Assembly (NCBI GenBank): GCA_947384285.1
Contig: CANDGI010000002.1
Coordinates: 1-64,000 of the forward strand
From: an uncultured Lachnospiraceae bacterium
GTDB taxonomy: Bacteria > Bacillota > Clostridia > Lachnospirales > Lachnospiraceae
Length of the DNA: 64,000 nucleotides
Direction: 5' to 3'
Shown: piece by piece, positions 52,324-60,835 of the stretch
Position numbering within the stretch: the stretch's first letter is position 1
How the letters are laid out: each line of letters starts with the position of its first letter
The notes under the pieces: generated by a model
The model's database searches: none
Seen by the model: only the letters and a program-made list of their open reading frames with translations
Told to the model about the DNA's origin: nothing
Position numbers and translations under genes: made by a program

Positions 52324-53901
52324 ATGGAAAAAAATCTTTTGCACAACAAATATTTTCTTTATGTCACAGAATTCTTTTCCGGCATGTCCGTCATGGCTGT
52401 GGAGCTGGGGGCAAGCCGCCTGATGGCTCCCTATTTCAGTTCCTCCCAGATTGTGTGGACAGTGATTATCGGCGTCATTATGATAGCCATGGCTCTGGGA
52501 AATGTATGGGGCGGCAGGCTTGCAGACAAATCGCCCTCCCCGGACAGGCTCTATGGCAGGCTGATGCTTGCTTCTGTCTGGATTGCCCTGATTCCCTTCG
52601 CGGGAAGATACCTGATTGGCGGAATTTCACTGCTCCTTGCCGTATTTATCACAAAAAATTTTCTGGTTTGGGCAGCCCTTTTTGCCTGTCTGGCGGTGTT
52701 TGCCTTTCCCTGCGTGCTGCTTGGGACAGTAACCCCTTCCCTGGTGAAATACTCTGTCAGCAGCCTTGACAGCAACGGAAAAACCGTTGGAGAGCTGGGT
52801 GCGTTAAATACCATCGGGAGCATTATCGGAACCTTCCTTCCCACTTTTGTGACGATTCCTTCTGTGGGAACGGCAGTGACATTTTTGATTTTTTCAGGTG
52901 TGCTTGCCTTAATCAGCATTATTTATTTTCTCTCCATGCGAAAGAAAATGGTAAAATGCGTGCTCACAGTCCTGCTGATTCTGGCGCTTGGGCTTACCTC
53001 TTCCAATTATAGTTTTGCCTTCTGGGAAAAAGGCATCACCTTAGAGGACGAGTCCATTTACAATTACTTGCAGGTCAAGGAATCGGATTCTTCAGTGATT
53101 TTGTCCACCAATGTACTGTTTGGGGTACAGTCTATTTTGATGAAGGACGAAAGGCTTACCGGCATGTATTATGATTATGCCCTAGCCGCTCCGCTGCTGG
53201 CAGGCATTACCGCAGACAACCCTGGAAATATCTTGATTCTGGGGCTTGGCACCGGCACCTTTGCCAAGTACTGCAGCGAATATTTCCCCGGCTGCTCCAT
53301 AGAAGGGGTGGAAATCGATGAAAAAATCGCGAGACTGGCAGCAGAATATTTTCAGCTTCCAGATTCCGTCCAGGTATCTGTCTATGACGGACGTTCCTAT
53401 CTGGCAGCTTCCCACAAAACATACGACGTAATTATGGTGGACGCTTACCAGGATATTACCATTCCATTCCAGATGTCTTCTGTGGAGTTTTTTACAGAGG
53501 TCCGCAGCCATCTGGCGCCTGAAGGCGTTATGGTGGTAAATATGAATATGAAATCCCGTTTGGAGCATTCCATCAATGACTATCTTTGCGATACCATAGG
53601 CGCTGTATTCGATTATGTCTACACGGCTCCTGTCAGCGGCGGAACAAACTGCGAGGTATTTGCTTTCCAGTCCCCCACTGCATTGGAAGCCTTGGAAGCA
53701 GGAAAAGCTTCCCTGAAGGATCCAGTGCTTGCGGATATGATGGAGACAGTTTCCACTCAAATGGAACTGCGGGAATCTGGGAATCTGATTCTGACCGACG
53801 ATAAAGCTCCGGTGGAACTCTTGGGTATGCAGGTGTTGGATGAAATCATTGCAGATGAGCTGGACTATTACCGGGAGATATATTTGGGGGAGATTTTCTA
53901 G
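52324..53901 (+). CDS. Spermidine synthase-like protein fused to an MFS-type membrane domain
   Basis: The 525-residue protein has an N-terminal block of six to seven membrane helices (about 10-225, VELGASRLMAPYFSSSQIVW then GNVWGGRLADKSPSPDRLYG), followed by a soluble methyltransferase-like spermidine synthase domain. SAM-site motifs include ILGLGTGTFAKYCSEYFPG, VEIDEK, YDGRSYL and MVDAYQD. Fused-MFS/spermidine synthases are common in bacteria; whether they make polyamines is not settled. GAGGTG precedes the ATG with slightly long spacing. Confidence 0.87.
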   Translation: MEKNLLHNKYFLYVTEFFSGMSVMAVELGASRLMAPYFSSSQIVWTVIIGVIMIAMALGNVWGGRLADKSPSPDRLYGRLMLASVWIALIPFAGRYLIGGISLLLAVFITKNFLVWAALFACLAVFAFPCVLLGTVTPSLVKYSVSSLDSNGKTVGELGALNTIGSIIGTFLPTFVTIPSVGTAVTFLIFSGVLALISIIYFLSMRKKMVKCVLTVLLILALGLTSSNYSFAFWEKGITLEDESIYNYLQVKESDSSVILSTNVLFGVQSILMKDERLTGMYYDYALAAPLLAGITADNPGNILILGLGTGTFAKYCSEYFPGCSIEGVEIDEKIARLAAEYFQLPDSVQVSVYDGRSYLAASHKTYDVIMVDAYQDITIPFQMSSVEFFTEVRSHLAPEGVMVVNMNMKSRLEHSINDYLCDTIGAVFDYVYTAPVSGGTNCEVFAFQSPTALEALEAGKASLKDPVLADMMETVSTQMELRESGNLILTDDKAPVELLGMQVLDEIIADELDYYREIYLGEIF

Positions 53902-53919
53902 CAGAGTGGACTTTTTATC

Positions 53920-53996
53920 TTTGGAGACGGACGGAACGAGCAGAGTGCCCAGTTTGCGCGGCAAAGAGCCACCCTGTCTTTCCCTCCGTATCCAAA
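53920..53996. repeat. Dispersed palindromic repeat, copy at 53.9 kb
   Basis: On the minus strand it begins TTTGGATACGGAGGGAAAGA and then reads GGCTCTTTGCCGCGCAAACT, closely matching 47459-47500 in order. Both copies have complementary ends. This copy lies between two convergent genes and may act as a terminator. Confidence 0.75.
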
Positions 53997-54007
53997 TACA
54001 AAAATTT

Positions 54008-54994
54008 TCACTTAAATTGCTTCACCAGCCATTTCCCCCAAGGCGTCAAATCCTTGCTCTTCCATCCGGAAGTCTTTTTGCTGGAAGATTGAATCAGTGC
54101 GGAACTTTCCTCTTTATTGGAAAGGCTCCAGCCAATGGCGCTGATTTTATTTTTCTTTAGGAATTTCATCCACTGGCTTCCTTCTGCCTGGTTTAATGCC
54201 CCATTCCCGGATGCATCTGAAATCCCAAATTCTGACACAAACAGCGGCAATCCTTGATCCAAGGCTGCCTGTGCTTTCTGCCGCAGATATTCCCCATGGG
54301 TTCCCGCATAAAAATGAAGGGTATACATAAGGTTTTTATACCCTTTGACGGGATCCTGCGCTGCAATGTCCACATCCTGGGACCAATTAGGCGTCCCGAT
54401 GAGAATCACGGCTTTTTTATCTTTGGAACGGATGGCTTTTACCACTTTCTTTGCATAAGATTTGATGTCTGTCCAGGAAGTCCCGCCATTGGGCTCGTTG
54501 CAGATTTCATAAATCACATTGGTATGCTTCCTGTATTTGGACGCCATCTTTTTAAAAAATGAGACGGCCTCTTTTTCATAGGTCTTGGGGCTGCCGTCGC
54601 TTAAAATATGCCAGTCAATAATTACGTAAAGCCCTGCTTTTGTGGCATATTTCACACCCTTATCAATCCGCTGCTCCAAGGCCTTGCGGTTGGCGGCATC
54701 CCCGGTGCAGTATCCATTGTATTCACTGGTGTAAAGCGCCAGGCGGACTGCATTGATTTTCCAGTTCTTTTTCATATAGGTAAAGGCTTTCTGGTTCACA
54801 TATTCTGGATACCAGGACAGCCCGTGGGTGCTGACTCCCTTAAGCCTTACCGTCTTACCTTTTGCATTGACTAACTGCGTCCCTTTTACCTTCAGCGATG
54901 GGAGCTTTGCGGCATGTACTGGCATGCACTCTAAAGTTATCGTACATAAAACTGCCAGCAGGCAGATAAGGTATGTCCGTATCTTTGTTTTCAT
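54008..54994 (-). CDS. Secreted GH5 family endoglucanase-like glycoside hydrolase
   Basis: The 328-residue enzyme has a signal peptide (MKTKIRTYLICLLAVLCTIT, cleavage near VHAAK). The GH5 barrel has the acid/base Glu167 in YEICNEPNGG and the nucleophile Glu255 in LFVSEFG, with WHILSD and HFYAGTHGEYLR between. This is the GH5_2-like pattern acting on beta-1,4-glucans. The protein ends with the barrel and has no binding domain or anchor. GGAGG precedes the ATG. Confidence 0.9.
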   Translation of the reverse strand: MKTKIRTYLICLLAVLCTITLECMPVHAAKLPSLKVKGTQLVNAKGKTVRLKGVSTHGLSWYPEYVNQKAFTYMKKNWKINAVRLALYTSEYNGYCTGDAANRKALEQRIDKGVKYATKAGLYVIIDWHILSDGSPKTYEKEAVSFFKKMASKYRKHTNVIYEICNEPNGGTSWTDIKSYAKKVVKAIRSKDKKAVILIGTPNWSQDVDIAAQDPVKGYKNLMYTLHFYAGTHGEYLRQKAQAALDQGLPLFVSEFGISDASGNGALNQAEGSQWMKFLKKNKISAIGWSLSNKEESSALIQSSSKKTSGWKSKDLTPWGKWLVKQFK

Positions 54995-55092
54995 GGCTGT
55001 TTTTCCTCCTTTGATGCAATTACCTGTAGTCTATCACAATTTCTCCCAGTCAGCCACAAAAACCTGATAATTTTACCCGGATACTTCTTGTT

Positions 55093-56346
55093 TTACCTCC
55101 GTTTCCCCTTTTGAAAAACCGCTTGATCCAGAACTTCCCCATGCTTATCCTCCACAAAAAACGCATAGTCGCCCAGAATCTCCCCTCCCATCCTTTCTTC
55201 CGCTTCTTTTAATGAAATATAGGTAACATTCTTAAGCTGCGCAATCTCTTTTGCCAGCGTTCCCTCTGGCTCTTTTCCCTGATACAGATAGCAGGTATAC
55301 CTGTCATCTGCCAGCCACTGCACATAGGACGTTATCTTCTTGGCCTTACGCATCTCATCCAGCCGCAGAAGCAGGTAGCTTTTGTAGTCCTCTTCCCATC
55401 GTTCTGATACCTCTGCGTATTGCCTGTAATCTGTGAGACTGTAATGTTCCGACAGGTAATTCCCTACATGCTGAGTGATTTTTTTTGCACCAAGTATATT
55501 GACATGCACTCTATCAGAAAAATCTGTCCCATAATCCAACAGGTTTTCCTCATACTGCATATCCAAGAAAGATATCCCATATTCCTCTGCCACTTTCGGC
55601 ACAGCGTTCATCGCCATCTGGACATCTTCCTTCTTACTGCAGGAAGGAATCCGTGTCAGTACCAGCGCAATTCCTCTCTGCTGGCATACCTCAATAATCT
55701 TCTTGAGATAGAGAAATCCCAGGGTACCGCCATCAGACATGTTCTCTTTTGGAATGCTGCAGAAACCAGAATTATCCACAATTTTGTTCCATAAGCGGGC
55801 GCCCTTCGTCTCGGAGCGCTGCGTATGAAAGTCTTCTTCTGCCAGTTCCTCCCAGCGGTTATGGTAAAGAGAAAATTTCCACAGATATTCTATCCTTTCT
55901 TCCCATGTATCGAAAATGTCGCAGACTCCTTCGATTTTCATGGCAGAAAGGGGAATCTTATCAAACCCCGTATGAATCCAGTCTTGCTTTCCTTCCACAT
56001 ACTTATTGTTAAGTTCGACATGATAGGTATCTACGAAAAGTACTTTCGGCTCGCCATACTCCAATGCGCACATCAACGTCCAGTACACCTGCGTAAGGCT
56101 GCTGCCTGACGCTCCCAGGTTATAGGAGCGGATTCCGTATTGTTCCCACAGCTCCATTGGCAGTATCGAACAGTACACATGGCTGCTTCCCATAAACCAT
56201 ACATCATAGTCTTTCGGATTATCCCAGAATTCCGAGTAATGCTTCTCGCTGTCCTTACTGTTAAATATATCAGACACCGAACTTAAAACGATACACAGTA
56301 CCAGCAAAAAGCATAAGGATGACACGGCTGTTTTTATTTTGCTCAT
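55093..56346 (-). CDS. SGNH-type (DltD/AlgX-like) protein paired with an MBOAT acyltransferase
   Basis: The product of 417 residues starts MSKIKTAVSSLCFLLVLCIV with a membrane anchor, then FMGSSHVYCSILPMELWEQY (Gly-Ser-Ser-His, the block I SGNH motif) and, near the end of the domain, DFSDRVHVNILGAKKI with the His. It should act outside the membrane, transferring or removing acyl groups on a cell-surface polymer together with the MBOAT gene just upstream. The start at 56346 has GGAGG; an upstream TTG overlapping the MBOAT stop lacks one. Confidence 0.85.
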   Translation of the reverse strand: MSKIKTAVSSLCFLLVLCIVLSSVSDIFNSKDSEKHYSEFWDNPKDYDVWFMGSSHVYCSILPMELWEQYGIRSYNLGASGSSLTQVYWTLMCALEYGEPKVLFVDTYHVELNNKYVEGKQDWIHTGFDKIPLSAMKIEGVCDIFDTWEERIEYLWKFSLYHNRWEELAEEDFHTQRSETKGARLWNKIVDNSGFCSIPKENMSDGGTLGFLYLKKIIEVCQQRGIALVLTRIPSCSKKEDVQMAMNAVPKVAEEYGISFLDMQYEENLLDYGTDFSDRVHVNILGAKKITQHVGNYLSEHYSLTDYRQYAEVSERWEEDYKSYLLLRLDEMRKAKKITSYVQWLADDRYTCYLYQGKEPEGTLAKEIAQLKNVTYISLKEAEERMGGEILGDYAFFVEDKHGEVLDQAVFQKGKRR

Positions 56347-56396
56347 TGATCTGCCTTCCTCCTTTTTCAATGAAATGCCCCTTCGCTTCGTTCCTT

Positions 56397-57881
56397 TCAA
56401 AATTGGAAATATACAAAAGCCTGGGCATCATAAGCATTTCCCCAGACACCGAAAACCAGCACAAACAAGATACCAATGATATAGGCTGGCCAGCGGAACC
56501 AGATATCCTGCTCCAGCAGCCTGTCCAAAACATTGACCTTCTTGTATTTCAACCAGTCTGCTGCTGCAAGAATGACCACGGAAAATACCATTACATGGAA
56601 CTGCTTTTGGCTAAGTCCCAAACTGTACAAAGAATTATCAAAGAAAATCCAGGGATTATGCATAGTAAAAATACTCTTTATGATATGTAATGCATCCCGT
56701 ATGCTGGCGGCACGGAAAAAAATCCAGGCAAAATCCACAAGGACAAATGTCACACAGGCTTTAAAGAATTTATGCCCAAAGCTCTCCTCTCTCAATCCCA
56801 GCAATTCTCCTGCCTTCTTCCTAAGCGGCATCAAAATGCTTCCAAGCACCTGGAACAGACCGTTCAACCCTCCCCAGATAACGTATGTCCACTGTGCCCC
56901 ATGCCATAGCCCGCTCACCAGAAACACAAGCAAAATATTCAGATACTTTCTTACCGTCCCTTTGCGGTTCCCTCCCAGCGGAATATAAAGATAATCCCGA
57001 AACCACGAGGTTAAAGAAATATGCCACCTCCGCCAGAATTCTGCCACTGACTTTGCATAATAGGGACAGTTAAAATTCTCCATCAGCTCAAATCCCATCA
57101 CCTTTGCCGCCCCTGCCGCAATCAGGGAATAGCCGGAGAAATCACAGTAAATCTGTATGGCAAACAGCACGCTGGCCAAAAGGTAATAGCTTCCCTCATA
57201 GCTCCCCACATTGTTATAAACTGTGTCAACCAGAAGGGCAATCCTGTCCGCTATCACAATCTTCTGAAAATAGCCCCAGAGCATGATTAAAAGTCCTCTT
57301 CTGAAATTATCATAGGAAAAAACATTATATGTGCCAATCTGTTTTAAAAGATTTTTAGAACGCTCAATCGGACCCGCCACCAATTGGGGGAAAAATGAAA
57401 CAAACAGGGCGTACTTTAGGAAATTCCTCTCCACATAAATTTCTTTCCGGTATACATCCATCGTATAGCTGAGCGCCTGGAAAATATAGAATGAGATTCC
57501 TACCGGCAGCAGAAGGTCAAACCCTGGCATGATAATCTCCAGGTTGCATTCCGCAAGTATAACATTGATATTGCCAACCACAAAATTAAAATATTTAAAC
57601 AGGAATAAAATGGAAAGATTCATAATAAAACTCAGCGCCACAAATACCTTCTTTCTCTTTTCCAGACCCTCCTTCCTGTCACATCTGTCTATCAGAAGCC
57701 CGCTTATATAAGTCACAGCCGTAGAATACAACAATAGCGCCGCATACTTTGCGTTCCAGCACATATAGAAGAAGTAGCTTGCCAGTAAAAGCCATATATA
57801 TCTGGCTTTTTTAGGTATCACAAAGTAGATAAATACCACGATTGGGAAATAAATAATAAAGCTTATTGAATTGAAAAGCAT
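56397..57881 (-). CDS. MBOAT family O-acyltransferase
   Basis: The 494-residue protein has about ten membrane helices and the MBOAT core motifs FWRRWHISLTSWFRDYLYIP and LVSGLWHGAQWTYVIWGGLN with the invariant His. It resembles AlgI/PatA/DltB proteins that move acyl groups across the membrane for polymer O-acetylation. The SGNH partner follows directly. The acceptor polymer is unknown. The promoter contains an XRE-type operator. GGAGG lies upstream of the ATG. Confidence 0.93.
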   Translation of the reverse strand: MLFNSISFIIYFPIVVFIYFVIPKKARYIWLLLASYFFYMCWNAKYAALLLYSTAVTYISGLLIDRCDRKEGLEKRKKVFVALSFIMNLSILFLFKYFNFVVGNINVILAECNLEIIMPGFDLLLPVGISFYIFQALSYTMDVYRKEIYVERNFLKYALFVSFFPQLVAGPIERSKNLLKQIGTYNVFSYDNFRRGLLIMLWGYFQKIVIADRIALLVDTVYNNVGSYEGSYYLLASVLFAIQIYCDFSGYSLIAAGAAKVMGFELMENFNCPYYAKSVAEFWRRWHISLTSWFRDYLYIPLGGNRKGTVRKYLNILLVFLVSGLWHGAQWTYVIWGGLNGLFQVLGSILMPLRKKAGELLGLREESFGHKFFKACVTFVLVDFAWIFFRAASIRDALHIIKSIFTMHNPWIFFDNSLYSLGLSQKQFHVMVFSVVILAAADWLKYKKVNVLDRLLEQDIWFRWPAYIIGILFVLVFGVWGNAYDAQAFVYFQF

Positions 57882-57928
57882 TTCATAATTCCTCCATTTT
57901 CCTCAGTAACAGACATTTTCTTTATTAC

Positions 57929-57982
57929 ATGTTAGACCAAAACGGTCTAAAAGTCAATAGGCCATTATGGTCTTTATATAAT
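57929..57982. promoter_or_regulatory. Divergent promoters with two operators of the XRE regulator
   Basis: Minus-strand boxes TTGACT (57952-57957) and TAACAT (57929-57934), 17 bases apart, serve the MBOAT gene. The perfect palindrome TTAGACC-AAAAC-GGTCTAA (57932-57950) fills their spacer. A second, similar palindrome AGGCCATTATGGTCT (57959-57973) lies just before TATAAT (57977-57982), the plus-strand -10 of the regulator. One repressor probably shuts both. Confidence 0.8.
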
Positions 57983-58023
57983 CTTGGAATAACACAAATA
58001 ATTATGAAGAAATGGAGATACTT

Positions 58024-58269
58024 ATGATTATGATTTTAGTACGACTCAGAAATTTAAGAGAAGACGCCGATTACACACAAGAATATATTGCACACATGCT
58101 GAACGTTTCACAGCGCACATATTCCAGATATGAAAACGGCGAACGTTCCATTCCCCTGGCCAGTTTATGTACCCTGGCCGACTTCTACCAAACCAGCGTA
58201 GATTATCTTTTGGAACGGACAGACTGCAAAGAACCTTATCCTGCCAAAACAAACAGGTGCCACGCTTAA
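58024..58269 (+). CDS. XRE-family transcriptional regulator
   Basis: The 81-residue protein is almost only an HTH: LRNLREDADYTQEYIAHMLN, then VSQRTYSRYENGERSIPLAS and LCTLADFYQTSVDYLLER. A GGAG site precedes the ATG at 58024; an ATG two codons later is an alternative. It faces the MBOAT/SGNH pair across 142 bases containing two operators. The C-terminal 15 residues carry two Cys but no effector domain. Confidence 0.9.
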   Translation: MIMILVRLRNLREDADYTQEYIAHMLNVSQRTYSRYENGERSIPLASLCTLADFYQTSVDYLLERTDCKEPYPAKTNRCHA

Positions 58270-58282
58270 ATAATGCCAAAAA

Positions 58283-58327
58283 GGAATATCCATCAAATAT
58301 GCAAAAAACATATTTGATGGATATTCC
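58283..58327. terminator. Long perfect hairpin between convergent genes
   Basis: A perfect 19-bp inverted repeat (GGAATATCCATCAAATATG and its complement) with a seven-base loop. A run of five T follows on the minus strand, so it terminates the ABC-ATPase transcript; it may also end the XRE gene. Confidence 0.8.
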
Positions 58328-58338
58328 CCTGCAGTAAT

Positions 58339-58364
58339 CCTAACCTGGATAAACCAGAAAAGCT
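58339..58364. repeat. 26-bp direct repeat, left copy
   Basis: The sequence CCTAACCTGGATAAACCAGA and the next six bases recur exactly at 59576-59601. The two copies bracket the ABC-ATPase and STAS genes. Confidence 0.85.
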
Positions 58365-58432
58365 TGGTGCAGAAATTCTGCCATTTTGCAAAACTGCCTT
58401 GCCGCAATAAAGCATAAAATTTTCAAATCTTT

Positions 58433-59086
58433 TTATTGGATTTTCCCTTCTGACAAAACAATTCTCCGATGCCCAAGCCTTTTTGCCTGTTCCATATCAT
58501 GTGTGGCCACGAGAACTGTGGTTCCTTTTTTGTGGATCCGCCTAAATAAATCCATAATCTCCCTGGAAGCCTGGCCATCCAGGTTCCCGGCTGGCTCATC
58601 TGCAAATAAAAAAGCTGGATCATTCATCATGGCTCTGGCAATGGCAGCCTTCTGCTTTTCCCCGCCGGAAAGCTGAAAAGGATAACGGCTGGACAACCTG
58701 CCCAATTCCAGGAACGAAAGCATAGAAGCCACTCTCCGGCTCGTATCCTGCTGGTATCCATAAAGCGCCTCCCGGGCAAAAGAAAGGTTTTCAAACACCG
58801 TCCGGTCCTCCAAAAGCCTCATATCCTGAAACACAATCCCAAGATTTCTCCGGTAAATAGGCACCTGCTTTCTGTCCATTTCAGAAAGATTCCTGCCATT
58901 CACAAGGATTTTTCCCTCTGTGGCGCAGATCTCCCGGATTAAAAGCCGTATCAGTGTCGACTTCCCGGAACCGCTTTCCCCTGTTACAAACAGGAATTCC
59001 CCCCGCTCCACCTGGAGGTTTACCTGGCTTAAAGCCGCCTTCTCCATATTTTCATAAATTTTTGTAACATTTTCCAGATAAATCAT
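58433..59086 (-). CDS. FtsE-like ABC transporter ATP-binding protein
   Basis: The 217-residue ATPase has Walker A GESGSGKSTLIRLL, the FtsE-type Q-loop NLGIVFQDMRLL, signature QLSGGEKQKAAIARAMM, Walker B AFLFADEPAGNLD and the His switch VLVATHDME. It resembles FtsE and LolD/MacB-type ATPases. No permease such as FtsX is adjacent. It follows the STAS gene and the tail genes on the same strand and lies inside a pair of 26-bp direct repeats. AAGGG precedes the ATG. Confidence 0.87.
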   Translation of the reverse strand: MIYLENVTKIYENMEKAALSQVNLQVERGEFLFVTGESGSGKSTLIRLLIREICATEGKILVNGRNLSEMDRKQVPIYRRNLGIVFQDMRLLEDRTVFENLSFAREALYGYQQDTSRRVASMLSFLELGRLSSRYPFQLSGGEKQKAAIARAMMNDPAFLFADEPAGNLDGQASREIMDLFRRIHKKGTTVLVATHDMEQAKRLGHRRIVLSEGKIQ

Positions 59087-59237
59087 GTTTTTCCCTTCAG
59101 CCTTAGTACGATAATGGAGCCTTCAAAATATATGGTTACGGACAAAAAGGCGGGATACGGATTGTTCACTGTAGTGTTAAGAACCGTCCCACAATAAAAA
59201 AGAAACGTAAGCTTCACATTTTATTGCTGGAAGTTCT

Positions 59238-59540
59238 TTACTCTTCTATATTCAAAATATCGCAAAATCCTGTCATTTCAAACACTTCCATCACCATCTC
59301 GCCTACATTCCTAAGGGTCATTGCCCCTTCCTTGGCGGCCGCTGTTTTCTGCCCAATCATCAATGCGCGCAGCCCGGCGCTGGCAATATAGGCAACCTGC
59401 CCAAAGTCCAGCTCCACATGCTTCATCTTCTGGAAGGCCAGCAGAATCCCATTCTGAAGCTGGGAGCTGTTTGCGGCGTCAATCCTTCCTGCAATCTCTA
59501 AAATAATTTTACTATCCTGCTTGATTTCTTTTATCTCCAT
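59238..59540 (-). CDS. STAS-domain anti-sigma-factor-antagonist-like protein
   Basis: The 100-residue protein is a single STAS domain: IILEIAGRIDAANSSQLQNG, then VELDFGQVAYIASAGLRALM with the phosphorylatable Ser in IASAGLR. It resembles SpoIIAA/RsbV antagonists that release a sigma factor by binding its anti-sigma kinase. AAGGAG places the start at 59540. No kinase or phosphatase gene is in the window. It lies directly after the tail-like genes, so control of those genes is conceivable. Confidence 0.87.
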   Translation of the reverse strand: MEIKEIKQDSKIILEIAGRIDAANSSQLQNGILLAFQKMKHVELDFGQVAYIASAGLRALMIGQKTAAAKEGAMTLRNVGEMVMEVFEMTGFCDILNIEE

Positions 59541-59575
59541 TTGTTTCACTCCTTATTTTCTCTGAAAGCATATTC

Positions 59576-59601
59576 CCTAACCTGGATAAACCAGAAAAGC
59601 T
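59576..59601. repeat. 26-bp direct repeat, right copy
   Basis: Exact second copy of 58339-58364, 37 bases downstream of the tail-protein stop at 59639. Confidence 0.85.
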
Positions 59602-59638
59602 CAATACAAAATTTTGCGCAAGAATTGTTTCGAAACGC

Positions 59639-60835
59639 TTAATTGCAGCCTAGAACGTGCGAATCCGCAAGCGGAGCAAGGCAGAAATTGCCATCCAGCG
59701 CTATCCTTTCATTCAGATATACGGTTTCTTCCACCCAAAGCCGGGCATTGATATCCAGATAGCAATAGGTATCCATATTGCTCTTCTGTTCCAAAAATAC
59801 CAGGTTCAGCTCGCACCGCACCGGCACAAACTGCTGCAGCAGAAAATAGAGCTGGGAACGCCTGGCCTTTTCCACACGGCTTCTTATCAGCAAGGTAACA
59901 CAATAGGGGCTGCTTCCATAAAGGGAATCATAGATTTTTTCTTGGGAGCTTTCGGCGCATTCTTTCAGGATATTCCTTTCCAGAATCACGGCCTTCTCAT
60001 CCAGGATAATCTCTGTTAGAAGCTCCAGGGATTTCCTGGTTCCTTTCCATTTGTTGAGCCTGTGGATTTCTTTTACGAAGGCGCGCAGCTTTTCCCCGGA
60101 CAGGAAATTTCCACTGACATCCACGCCCATCCATGCTGCAAACATCCTAAGCTGTTCCTGGGCGGCGGCATCCAGTTCAAGTACTTTCTCCACTGTATCA
60201 ATTTTTTCCTGAAAATCATTGTAAATGCTGGAAAACACGGACAGGTAACGGTGAAAAAAACTATTCCATTCCCGATATGCCTCTGGAAATGCGGACAGAA
60301 AGGTATCCCCGGGAAGAACCATGCACAGATTCGAAACCGTGCCTTCCCCTTCCCCCATAACCTCCACGCAAATCCACAGATACCGCCCTCGCAGGCCATA
60401 CATCAAAACATCCTCCTGGCTCACATAGGCGGCTGCATTGGATCGCCCAAACAAGGCAAGCTTTTCCTCCGGCTCAATTCCAGGGTTCTGGAAAAAAAGA
60501 TCCAGTTCCTCCCCTTCAGAATCCATTCCAGGATTTTGGAAAAAAAGGCCAAGCTCCTCCCCTCCAGAATTCATTCCAGCAAAACTTCCAAGGGATTTCT
60601 GGTTTCCTGCAAAGGCATGTACCACAAACGCCATATTGCCGGAAAGTGAAAAATTTCCTTTCCATCTTCCCCACAGGCAGTCCGGCTCAGTACCGTCCAG
60701 GCATCCCAAAAACAAATACCTGTTTTTCTCTGAGGGAAGTATCCTAAGGCTTGCCGGCCCCGCCAGCTCCATTCCCACCAGGCAGGCCTTTTTCAGCCTG
60801 GCCTCCTGTATGAAATATTTCTTCCTGTCATTCAT
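59639..60835 (-). CDS. P2 gpI-like tail protein of a contractile injection system or tailocin
   Basis: The 398-residue protein contains the tail-protein-I core (about 215-310): SVFSSIYNDFQEKIDTVEKV, LEQ-like helix DAAAQEQLRMFAAWMGVDVS, and LRAFVKEIHRLNKWKGTRKS, the last with the RGT-like turn of the TIGR02242/gpI family. The N-terminal 90 residues before a repeat (GMNSGGEELGLFFQNP twice plus a third partial copy, about 130-175) have no match. AGGAGGG sets the start at 60835, overlapping the upstream baseplate gene by eight bases. In phage and eCIS tails it joins the baseplate J proteins to the tail fibres. Confidence 0.8.
   Translation of the reverse strand: MNDRKKYFIQEARLKKACLVGMELAGPASLRILPSEKNRYLFLGCLDGTEPDCLWGRWKGNFSLSGNMAFVVHAFAGNQKSLGSFAGMNSGGEELGLFFQNPGMDSEGEELDLFFQNPGIEPEEKLALFGRSNAAAYVSQEDVLMYGLRGRYLWICVEVMGEGEGTVSNLCMVLPGDTFLSAFPEAYREWNSFFHRYLSVFSSIYNDFQEKIDTVEKVLELDAAAQEQLRMFAAWMGVDVSGNFLSGEKLRAFVKEIHRLNKWKGTRKSLELLTEIILDEKAVILERNILKECAESSQEKIYDSLYGSSPYCVTLLIRSRVEKARRSQLYFLLQQFVPVRCELNLVFLEQKSNMDTYCYLDINARLWVEETVYLNERIALDGNFCLAPLADSHVLGCN

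Noticed and set aside
53182..53964. 260-codon minus-strand frame
   Set aside because: Antisense to the spermidine-synthase-like gene, which has clear catalytic motifs.
54008..57881. Cellulose-synthesis cluster (GH5 plus MBOAT plus SGNH)
   Set aside because: No BcsA-type glycosyltransferase or PilZ protein is nearby, and the MBOAT/SGNH pair has its own regulated promoter, so a joint pathway with the GH5 enzyme is unsupported.
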